In this document: positions 1 to 5,293 of the stretch, piece by piece
Layout of the letters: every line of letters starts with the position of its first letter
Position numbering within the stretch: position 1 is the first letter of the stretch
DNA from: an uncultured Synergistia bacterium
Lineage (GTDB): Bacteria > Eremiobacterota > SpSt-956 > JAKJGF01
Length of the DNA stretch: 5,610 nucleotides
Reading direction: 5' to 3'
NCBI GenBank assembly: GCA_937888925.1
Contig: CALARM010000716.1
Location: forward strand, 1 to 5,610
Position numbers and translations under genes: made by a program
The notes under the pieces: model-generated
Databases searched by the model: none
What the model was told of the DNA's origin: nothing
The model's input: only the letters and a program-made list of their open reading frames with translations

Positions 1-2
1 CC

Positions 3-62
3 TGTCAGGCAGAAGCTGATAAAATGGTTACTAATTTACCTGGTGCGGTAATAAGGGTTTAG
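3..62 (+). CDS. C-terminal end of an unidentified protein (5' truncated by window edge)
   Basis: The frame starting at base 3 is open from the window edge and reads CQAEADKMVTNLPGAVIRV, then stops at TAG (60..62). Of the other two forward frames, one stops at 16..18 and the other at 49..51 and reads less like protein. The stop codon falls inside the first unit of the heptamer array that begins at 55, as it does for several other genes in this window, which supports a real gene end. The last two or three residues are therefore encoded by repeat sequence. The fragment is too short to name a family. It would be transcribed in the same direction as the ABC-F gene 72 bases downstream. A chance open frame cannot be excluded. 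Confidence 0.5.
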   Translation, partial: CQAEADKMVTNLPGAVIRV

Positions 63-133
63 AGTTGAGGGTTTAGTAACTCATAACTCATAACCCATAA
101 CCCATAATCCATAACCCATAACCCATAACCCAA
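55..133. repeat. Heptamer array A: three GGGTTTA-type units then eight AACCCAT-type units
   Basis: Reading + strand, units are GGGTTTA (55), GAGTTGA (62), GGGTTTA (69), a 2-base step GT (76..77), then AACTCAT (78, 85), AACCCAT (92, 99), AATCCAT (106), AACCCAT (113, 120) and AACCCAA (127). The two parts are complementary: GGGTT, GAGTT, GGGTT (55..73) can pair with AACTC, AACTC, AACCC (78..96) around a 4-base TAGT loop. This gives three 5-bp blocks, one containing a G-U pair, separated by 2-base mismatches. The array carries the stop codon of the upstream gene and ends one base before the ABC-F start codon, so it would form the whole leader of that gene. The periodicity is directly visible; any function is unknown. 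Confidence 0.95.
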
Positions 134-134
134 T

Positions 135-1997
135 ATGCTACATCTAAATAATATATACAAAACATTTGAACATCAGGAAATACTTAAAGGTATTTCCCTT
201 CATATAGGCCCCGGAGAAAAGGTCGGACTTATAGGCAATAACGGCACAGGCAAATCTACTCTTATGAAAATAATATCAGGTCTCATAAATCCCGATAGAG
301 GTGATATCATTATTGCTCCTCATACGGAAATTGCCTATCTGCCGCAGGAAAGACAGTGTAATACCGGGAACAGTCTCTATGGTGAGATGCTATCTCTTTT
401 CAGAGAAGTATTCGAACTGGAACAGACCATGAGAGACCTTGAAGTAAAAATGGAAAATGAAACAGATATAGATGAAATTCTGAGGAAATATTCGGAAGCT
501 CAGAGTAAACTCGACAGTCTTGAAGTCTCCACAATCGAGGCAAAAATAGGAAAAGTTCTCTATGGTCTTGGCTTTAAGCATGAAGATCTTACAAAGGTTA
601 CATCCTGTTTCAGCGGAGGATGGCAGGCAAGGATTGAACTTGCAAAGATATTATTAAAAAACCCCGATATGCTTCTTCTGGATGAACCTACAAATCATCT
701 TGACCTTGAGGCAATTGAATGGCTTGAAGAATTTCTTGTCAATTATAACGGTTCCTTTATCATAGTGTCTCATGACAGGTATCTCCTGGATAAACTTACA
801 GAAAGAACTGTTGAACTGGAGAGAGGTAAAATTTATTTATATCCCGGTAATTATTCCTTTTATACTATTGAAAAAGAACACAGGAGAGAACTTCTGGAAG
901 AGAAATATGAAGATCAGCAGAAATATCTTGAGAAATCACAGAGATTTATAGAGAGGTTCAGATATAAAGCAACAAAGGCAAGACAGGTTAAAAGCAGGGA
1001 AAAAATGATCGAGAAAATAGACAGGACTTCCCTTCCCGAAACAGATGAAAGAAAGATAAAATTTTCCTTTCTCTTTGAAAAGCAGAGCGGTCGTGAAGTA
1101 ATAACTGCCAAAAATCTTGCAAAATCTTATGATGGCAGAGCTATAATTAAAAATATAGAATTCCTCATAGAAAGAGGAGATAAAATAGCCATAACAGGGA
1201 AAAACGGTTCGGGGAAATCGACACTGATAAAGATAATAGCAGGTATCATTCCTTCAGACAGAGGCAAATATGAAACAGGTTATAATGTAATTCCCGCATA
1301 TTTCGCACAGCACCAGGCAGAGAATTTAAATACCGGGAACACTGTAATGGAGGAATTAAGAGACACAGCTTCTCTTTCTATTACGGATCAGGCTCTGAGG
1401 ACTATTCTGGGGTGTTTCCTTTTCAGAAATGAAGATGTATTTAAAAAAATCGGAGATCTGAGCGGAGGAGAAAAAAGCAGGGTAGCCCTTGCAAAAATAA
1501 TAGTAAAACCGTCAAATCTCTTATTAATGGATGAACCTACAAACCATCTGGATATATCTTCTATGGAGGTTCTTGAAAATGCCCTTGAAGAATATGACGG
1601 CACCTTATTATTTATATCTCATGACAGATATTTTATAGACAGACTGGCAACAAGAATATTTGAGATTGAAAATGAAGAACTGCGTATATATGACGGTAAT
1701 TACAGTTATTATATAGATAAAAAGAAGAAAGAGATAAAAGAAAAATCCTCCGGGATAGAAATAAAATCCCACAGGAAGAAAAAGGAGAAAAAAATAAAAG
1801 ATACCTGTGAAACAGATCCGGTCAAAGCTATTGAAGAAGAAATAGAGAAAAAAGAAAAAAGGATAAAAGAAATAGAATTGTCTATGGGAGAAGAGGGATT
1901 TTATCAGGATCCCTCCCAAAAACATCTCATAGAAGAATACACAAATATAAAAAAAGATTTATCATATCTATATGAAAGATGGGAAGAGCTTGTATAG
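135..1997 (+). CDS. ABC-F family ATPase (ribosome-associated translation factor, YdiF/Uup-like)
   Basis: A soluble 620-residue protein with two ABC ATPase domains and no membrane segment, the ABC-F layout. Family members bind the ribosomal E site and relieve stalling or antibiotic inhibition; which of these this one does cannot be read from sequence. Domain 1 has Walker A GNNGTGKST (34-42), signature FSGGWQAR (159-166), Walker B ending in DEPTNHLD with catalytic Glu184, and H-loop SHDR (212-215). A charged helical linker (about 245-310) carries the conserved FIERFRYKATKARQ-type stretch near 271-284, the element that reaches toward P-site tRNA. Domain 2 has GKNGSGKST (355-363), LSGGEKSR (442-449), DEPTNHLD with Glu467, and SHDR (495-498). 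Residues 530-620 are very Lys/Glu-rich and end in a predicted coiled coil resembling the Uup-type C-terminal domain. All catalytic residues are present. The N-terminus MLHLNNIYKTF is typical, so ATG 135 is well supported, yet no Shine-Dalgarno sequence precedes it: heptamer array A abuts the start. Confidence 0.96.
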   Translation: MLHLNNIYKTFEHQEILKGISLHIGPGEKVGLIGNNGTGKSTLMKIISGLINPDRGDIIIAPHTEIAYLPQERQCNTGNSLYGEMLSLFREVFELEQTMRDLEVKMENETDIDEILRKYSEAQSKLDSLEVSTIEAKIGKVLYGLGFKHEDLTKVTSCFSGGWQARIELAKILLKNPDMLLLDEPTNHLDLEAIEWLEEFLVNYNGSFIIVSHDRYLLDKLTERTVELERGKIYLYPGNYSFYTIEKEHRRELLEEKYEDQQKYLEKSQRFIERFRYKATKARQVKSREKMIEKIDRTSLPETDERKIKFSFLFEKQSGREVITAKNLAKSYDGRAIIKNIEFLIERGDKIAITGKNGSGKSTLIKIIAGIIPSDRGKYETGYNVIPAYFAQHQAENLNTGNTVMEELRDTASLSITDQALRTILGCFLFRNEDVFKKIGDLSGGEKSRVALAKIIVKPSNLLLMDEPTNHLDISSMEVLENALEEYDGTLLFISHDRYFIDRLATRIFEIENEELRIYDGNYSYYIDKKKKEIKEKSSGIEIKSHRKKKEKKIKDTCETDPVKAIEEEIEKKEKRIKEIELSMGEEGFYQDPSQKHLIEEYTNIKKDLSYLYERWEELV

Positions 1998-1999
1998 CA

Positions 2000-2084
2000 G
2001 TGACCGGTGACCGGTGACCGGTGACCGGTGACACCTTACTGTTTATCACTCACCCTTCACCTATCACCCTTCACTCTTCACTCG
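2000..2084. repeat. Heptamer array B: GTGACCG x4 facing TCACNNN x5 between convergent genes
   Basis: On the + strand four perfect GTGACCG units (2000..2027) and a partial fifth (GTGAC, 2028..2032) begin two bases after the ABC-F stop. After a short non-repetitive centre (about 2033..2045) TCAC recurs at 2046 and then every 7 bases at 2050, 2057, 2064, 2071 and 2078. The right arm read on the - strand is a GTGANNN array running out of the zinc-finger gene, whose TGA stop is the TGA of the last unit. GGTGA blocks of the left arm match TCACC blocks of the right (2050, 2057, 2064) with 2-base spacers, so a long interrupted hairpin is possible. It fills the gap between two convergent genes, where a bidirectional transcription terminator would be expected, but there is no flanking T-tract. 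A role in termination is only a guess. Confidence 0.96.
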
Positions 2085-2494
2085 CTTTTCTTTATAGGAG
2101 ACTTTGCCTTTTTCAAACCTATTTTAGCACAGAGATTACCGAAAAAACCTGATTCTCTGGCAAGCATTGCTTCAAGTTCTCCTTTATCGAGCCATATACC
2201 ATTACATTCATTGCATATATCAATAAGAATATTCATAAAGGTTATTTCTTCAAGTTCCATACCGCATTTCGGGCATCTCATATAATGAAGTTCTTTTAAT
2301 TTCTTTTTTTCTTCTTCCAGCCTTCTTGTAGTTTCTTCTTCTTTCTGTTTCTGAACCCTCATGGCATGTTCTTTAATGAGCTTTTCTTCCTGTTCTACCA
2401 TATATTTTTCTTCTTTACTCAACCTTCCGCTTTTTATTATTGCCGGTTTTACCTCAATGTCTGCCTTAACACTTTTATGACTCTTCAATTTCAT
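2078..2494 (-). CDS. Small TFIIB-type zinc-finger protein with N-terminal charged helix
   Basis: A 138-residue, highly charged cytoplasmic protein of unknown function. Residues about 26-70 are rich in Glu, Lys, Arg and Gln with no Pro or Gly after residue 23, as expected of a long helix or coiled coil. Residues 74-111 form a zinc-ribbon of the zf-TFIIB type: CPKC (Cys74, Cys77), then CNEC (Cys94, Cys97), followed by the hallmark GIWLDKGELEAML. These four cysteines should bind one zinc ion. The tail (119-138) is basic. The ATG at 2494 is chosen over the upstream ATG at 2509 because a good Shine-Dalgarno sequence (GAGGAGA, 2499..2505) stands 4 bases before it. The last codons and TGA stop come from heptamer array B. 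The gene follows the kinase gene on the same strand after 146 bases. Such domains are common in small uncharacterised bacterial proteins, and no partner or nucleic-acid target can be read from this sequence. Confidence 0.88.
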   Translation of the reverse strand: MKLKSHKSVKADIEVKPAIIKSGRLSKEEKYMVEQEEKLIKEHAMRVQKQKEEETTRRLEEEKKKLKELHYMRCPKCGMELEEITFMNILIDICNECNGIWLDKGELEAMLARESGFFGNLCAKIGLKKAKSPIKKSE

Positions 2495-2498
2495 CCCA

Positions 2499-2505
2499 TC
2501 TCCTC
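2499..2505 (-). promoter_or_regulatory. Ribosome binding site of the zinc-finger gene
   Basis: The - strand reads GAGGAGA followed by TGGG and ATG at 2494. GGAG lies about 5 bases from that ATG, good Shine-Dalgarno spacing. The motif overlaps the codons after the alternative ATG at 2509, so it decides for the shorter start. It sits just outside heptamer array C, in contrast to the ABC-F and kinase genes, whose starts are abutted by arrays and lack such a site. Confidence 0.75.
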
Positions 2506-2517
2506 TCATTATTAAAT

Positions 2518-2601
2518 CAGGTTTGGGGTTCCGGGTTTCAGGTTTTGGGGTTCAGGTTTTCTTAACCCAACACCCAACACTCAACACCCTTAACCTTAAA
2601 A
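2518..2601. repeat. Heptamer array C: CAGGTTT/GGGGTTC units then CCAACAC-type units
   Basis: Twelve consecutive 7-base units can be laid out without a gap on the + strand: CAGGTTT (2518), GGGGTTC, CGGGTTT, CAGGTTT (2539), TGGGGTT, CAGGTTT (2553), TCTTAAC (2560), CCAACAC (2567, 2574), TCAACAC (2581), CCTTAAC (2588) and CTTAAAA (2595). The left half is G/T-rich and the right half A/C-rich, so GGTT and AACC blocks are inverted relative to each other as in array A, though pairing is poorer. It lies between the kinase stop and the zinc-finger start, beginning 13 bases beyond the Shine-Dalgarno site. Bases 2602..2640, between the array and the kinase stop, are A/T-rich and show nothing I can name. 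Confidence 0.9.
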
Positions 2602-2640
2602 AAATGAAAATTCTTATACCTTTAAAATAAAAACCATGTG

Positions 2641-3792
2641 TCATGCATAACGATTATAAATTACCGATTCTCTGTCCGGAGGAAGTATATGAACATAATC
2701 GATAGATGTAGAAACATTGGGAGTAGAAGTAGGAACAGCTTTTTGATAACGGGGATATACTATAAAACATATAAAACCTATAATAATAGCCAGTACAACC
2801 AGGAGGACAGAAATAGTAAATATGAGACCTACTTTTTTCTTATCTTCTTCTGTTACTTTTTTACCAAGTCTTTCTGTTATTATCTGTTCCTTTTTCTTTT
2901 TTAAATCCTGTGGTGTTTCTATAGGTGCCGGTCTGAAACTGGCAAGGCCTGGTTGTGTCAGAAGGAGAGCATCCCTGAATTCTTTAACTGTCTGATACCG
3001 TTCTTCCGGTTCCAGAGCAAGAGATTTATTTATAATCTTCTCAAGGTCAGGAGAAACATCTTTATTGATAGAACGGAGTGAATGAAAAATAAAGAGCTCT
3101 TCACACTGTCCTTTACCGTTGGTAAGTATGGCATGCATGGTTGCTCCGAGTGTGTAAATATCAGATCGGGCATCTGTTTTTCCTCCCCCGTAATGTTCAG
3201 GAGAAGCTGTAATAACGGACCCAAAATCACCGTCAGTATTTTTACCTTCTTTTAAATATCTTGCAACGCCAAAATCAATTATTTTTATATTACCTGTATT
3301 ATTTTCAACCATTATATTATCAGGCTTTAGATCACGATAAATAAGAGGAGGTTTAAGGTTATGAAGATAATCAAGTATATTGCATATCTGAATAGCCCAT
3401 CCTGTAACAGTGCTCTCAGGAAGGTAAATATCAGGAGAAGACGGTAAGAGTTCTGTAATGGTTTTTCCGTCTACATATTCCATGACAAGATAATAATAAC
3501 CTTCTTCCTCGAAAAAATCATATATCTTCACGATACCATCATGATCGAGTCGTTCAATGGTACTTTTTTCCTGATTGAGGGCAATTACAAGCTTTGACTG
3601 AGTGCCGTCCACTTCTTTTATAATACATTTCCCATCAGGAAGGGAAGCAGTGTAAATAATCCCCATGCCTCCTGTTGTAAGAAAAGAAACTTTATATTTT
3701 CTCTTTAATATTGTATCCTTTGGAAGAATCGTAAGGGATTTATTCTCAAATCCCGGACTTCCGTCAGGTAAAGGATCACGAAATAAAGACAT
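2641..3792 (-). CDS. Membrane-anchored Hanks-type Ser/Thr protein kinase
   Basis: A 383-residue eukaryote-like protein kinase that should phosphorylate Ser/Thr on cytoplasmic targets. The catalytic domain covers about 33-278: Gly-rich loop GGMGIIY (41-47), ATP-binding Lys59 in CIIKEVD, the matching Glu75 of helix C, hinge VMEYVDG (103-109), catalytic loop YRDLKPDN with Asp154 and Asn159 (Tyr replaces the usual His of HRD), metal-binding DFG (173-175), SPE (197-199) in place of APE, and DARSDIYTLG (207-216). All residues needed for activity are present. A charged linker (298-320) leads to one hydrophobic segment (about 321-346), then only about 37 residues rich in Pro, Ser and Thr, presumably outside the membrane; there are no PASTA repeats or other sensor domain. 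ATG 3792 is chosen because the in-frame GTG at 3837 would translate through heptamer array D into an implausible Phe-rich leader. Neither start has a visible Shine-Dalgarno site. It lies between threonine synthase and the zinc-finger gene on the same strand. Confidence 0.93.
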   Translation of the reverse strand: MSLFRDPLPDGSPGFENKSLTILPKDTILKRKYKVSFLTTGGMGIIYTASLPDGKCIIKEVDGTQSKLVIALNQEKSTIERLDHDGIVKIYDFFEEEGYYYLVMEYVDGKTITELLPSSPDIYLPESTVTGWAIQICNILDYLHNLKPPLIYRDLKPDNIMVENNTGNIKIIDFGVARYLKEGKNTDGDFGSVITASPEHYGGGKTDARSDIYTLGATMHAILTNGKGQCEELFIFHSLRSINKDVSPDLEKIINKSLALEPEERYQTVKEFRDALLLTQPGLASFRPAPIETPQDLKKKKEQIITERLGKKVTEEDKKKVGLIFTISVLLVVLAIIIGFICFIVYPRYQKAVPTSTPNVSTSIDYVHILPPDRESVIYNRYA

Positions 3793-3799
3793 ATTTTTT

Positions 3800-3873
3800 A
3801 GTGAAAAGTGAAAAGTGAAAAGGAAACAACTATTCACTGATCACTATTCACTACTCACTACTCCTTATTCACT
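3800..3873. repeat. Heptamer array D: AGTGAAA x3 facing TCACTNN x4-6
   Basis: On the + strand AGTGA occurs at 3800, 3807 and 3814 with AA spacers, followed by AAGGA at 3821 in the same phase. TCACT then occurs at 3834, 3841, 3848, 3855 and 3869, with TCCTT at 3862, all exactly 7 bases apart. The 7-base phase runs through the threonine synthase stop (TAG, 3858..3860) into its last four codons, so the residues VNKE and the stop are repeat-encoded. At the other end the array stops 7 bases before the kinase ATG and so supplies most of the 65-base kinase leader. AGTGA and TCACT blocks are complementary, giving the inverted-arm design of the other arrays. Confidence 0.95.
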
Positions 3874-5099
3874 TCTTTAAAGGCTTCAAGAGAAGGTTCT
3901 ATAAGCAGAGGTTTTCCTGCTACCTTCATGGCAGAGTCTATATCTTTAAGACCGCTGCCTGTAACGACACACACAATTCTTTCCTGAGAAGAAACCTTAC
4001 CTTCTCTGACAAGTTTTCTCAATCCTGCAAAGCCTGTAACACCGGCAGGTTCTCCGAATATACCTGTTTTTTGAGCCATATATTTTATAGTATCAAGGAT
4101 TTCTTCGTCTGAAACAGTCACGGCAGTCCCATGTGATTCTTTTATAGCTCTCACAGCAGCAACACCATCTCTTGGCAGATCAACAGAGATACTGTCGGCA
4201 ACAGTTGTTGCGCTTACAGGGACTATGTCTATTCTATCTGTATCTTTACACTTCTCAAAAGAAAGTGCAACGGAAGAACTCAATGTTGATTGAACGGCAA
4301 TCATCTGTGGAAGAGTGTCTATAAAACCAAGTTCATAGAGATCCTTTAAACCTTTCCACAGACCACTTATAATATTACCGTCACCTACGGAAACAAATAT
4401 TTTATCCGGTACCTTCCATTTCAATTGTTCACAGATTTCCAGAGTACAGGTTTTTTTACCTTCACGGGTAAAAGGATTATAACCGGTATTTCTGTTATAC
4501 CATCCATATTCACCCGATACTTCCATACATAGATCAAAAGCCTGATCATAAGTTCCTCTGACCATTATTACTCTGGCACCAAAAAGAACAAGCTGTGCTA
4601 TTTTCGCCTTTGGAGCTTTCTCCGGAACGAATATGACTGCCGGCATAGCAGCACTGGCACAGAGACATGCCATTGAAGAACCGGCATTACCGGTGGAAGC
4701 GCCAGTAATAATATTTGCACCTTTTTCTCTTGCCGTTACAAGAGCTATTGCGCCTGCTCTGTCTTTAAGAGATGCACTGGGATTACGGCTGTCATCTTTA
4801 AGATAGAGTTCCGAAACCCCAAGTTCTGATGCAAGTCTGTCCATTTTATAAAGTGGTGTCCAACCTATATGAAGAGGAGGAATATATTTCATATCGGAAA
4901 AAGGCATTATCGGGAAATAACGCCAGATAGAATAATCGTTACAGGAAGCAAGACTCTTTCTGTCAAAATCCTTTTTTATATAATCATAATCATATATAAC
5001 CTCAAGATTACCGGAACATTTCTTACACAGATAGGTCACTTCCGATACATTATATTCCTGAGAACAGGAAAAACATTTAAAACCCTTTATTTTTTCCAT
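3858..5099 (-). CDS. thrC: Threonine synthase (PLP-dependent, zinc-ribbon type)
   Basis: Predicted to convert O-phospho-L-homoserine to L-threonine and phosphate, the last step of threonine synthesis, in the cytoplasm. The 413-residue protein opens with a zinc-ribbon, CFSC (Cys9, Cys12) and CKKC (Cys25, Cys28), found in many class II threonine synthases. The fold-type II PLP core follows: YLKDDSRNPSASLKDR (99-114) with the Schiff-base lysine Lys112, the STGNAGSS loop (135-142), the phosphate-binding loop SVGDGNIISG (237-246), and the C-terminal TGSGLKDIDSAMK (380-392). Length is normal and no key residue is missing. ATG 5099 is preferred over the in-frame TTG at 5108, because AAAGGA lies about 11 bases from the ATG but almost against the TTG, and the zinc-ribbon starts a few residues later. 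Carbamate kinase lies upstream on the same strand across 190 bases, the kinase gene downstream. A threonine-synthase-like paralogue acting on another substrate is possible, since no other thr genes are visible. Confidence 0.92.
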   Translation of the reverse strand: MEKIKGFKCFSCSQEYNVSEVTYLCKKCSGNLEVIYDYDYIKKDFDRKSLASCNDYSIWRYFPIMPFSDMKYIPPLHIGWTPLYKMDRLASELGVSELYLKDDSRNPSASLKDRAGAIALVTAREKGANIITGASTGNAGSSMACLCASAAMPAVIFVPEKAPKAKIAQLVLFGARVIMVRGTYDQAFDLCMEVSGEYGWYNRNTGYNPFTREGKKTCTLEICEQLKWKVPDKIFVSVGDGNIISGLWKGLKDLYELGFIDTLPQMIAVQSTLSSSVALSFEKCKDTDRIDIVPVSATTVADSISVDLPRDGVAAVRAIKESHGTAVTVSDEEILDTIKYMAQKTGIFGEPAGVTGFAGLRKLVREGKVSSQERIVCVVTGSGLKDIDSAMKVAGKPLLIEPSLEAFKEVNKE

Positions 5100-5110
5100 A
5101 ATAAACAATA

Positions 5111-5117
5111 TCCTTTC
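5111..5117 (-). promoter_or_regulatory. Ribosome binding site of threonine synthase
   Basis: The - strand reads GAAAGGA ending 11 bases before ATG 5099. The spacing is slightly long but fits this ATG far better than the alternative TTG at 5108, which is only 2 bases away. The site lies outside the recognisable part of heptamer array E. Confidence 0.55.
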
Positions 5118-5128
5118 AATTACCGGCA

Positions 5129-5293
5129 GTGAATAATGAGCAGTTATTTAGTAGTAATCGTGACGCATAAGGCGCAACGGGTGAGTAGTGCCCCATGATG
5201 GGTGATGAGTATTACGTGACGCGTAATGCGTAACCCGTGACGGGTATAATTACTCCAGCCACTACTATTCACTGCTCACTGTTCACTGGTCAC
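5129..5293. repeat. Heptamer array E: long degenerate GTGACGC-type array facing TCACTNN x4
   Basis: On the + strand the best run of in-phase 7-base units is GTGACGC (5160), ATAAGGC, GCAACGG, GTGAGTA (5181), GTGCCCC, ATGATGG, GTGATGA (5202), GTATTAC, GTGACGC (5216), GTAATGC, GTAACCC, GTGACGG (5237) and GTATAAT (5244). A looser piece with GTGAATA starts at 5129. After a centre of about 18 bases, TCAC recurs at 5269, 5276, 5283 and 5290; the last is the TGA stop of carbamate kinase read on the other strand. Local palindromes are superimposed: CCCAT-G-ATGGG (5192..5202), ATTACG-5 bases-CGTAAT (5211..5227) and ACCCG-TGA-CGGGT (5233..5245). It is the longest and least regular of the five arrays and fills most of the carbamate kinase to threonine synthase gap. 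No promoter for threonine synthase could be picked out. Confidence 0.88.

Noticed and set aside
55..133. Telomere-like sequence, because AACCCAT resembles telomeric CCCTAA repeats
   Set aside because: The array is internal, short, mirrored and matched in architecture by arrays of different words; the flanking genes are bacterial chromosomal genes.
1608..1925. Phe-rich open frame of 105 codons antisense to the ABC-F gene
   Set aside because: It is the complement of the Lys/Glu-rich C-terminal coding region; Phe and Tyr runs are what that complement must give.
2028..2285. Open frame of 85 codons on the + strand
   Set aside because: It starts inside array B, its first residues are translated TCAC repeats, and the rest is antisense to the well-supported zinc-finger gene.
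2602..2640. Promoter or T-rich terminator between kinase and zinc-finger genes
   Set aside because: The stretch is A/T-rich, but I see no hairpin before the T runs and no convincing -35/-10 pair.
2638..2904. Open frame of 88 codons on the + strand over the kinase C-terminus
   Set aside because: Antisense to the kinase transmembrane and linker region, with no family features of its own.
3793..3837. N-terminal extension of the kinase from the GTG at 3837
   Set aside because: The extra 15 residues are translated array D (Phe- and Thr-rich), with no Shine-Dalgarno site. The array is merely open in this frame.
4869..5132. Open frame of 87 codons on the + strand over the threonine synthase N-terminus
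   Set aside because: Antisense to the zinc-ribbon and early core of threonine synthase, and not protein-like.
55..5293. CRISPR array
   Set aside because: The repeats are 7 bases with no unique spacers, and no cas genes are present.
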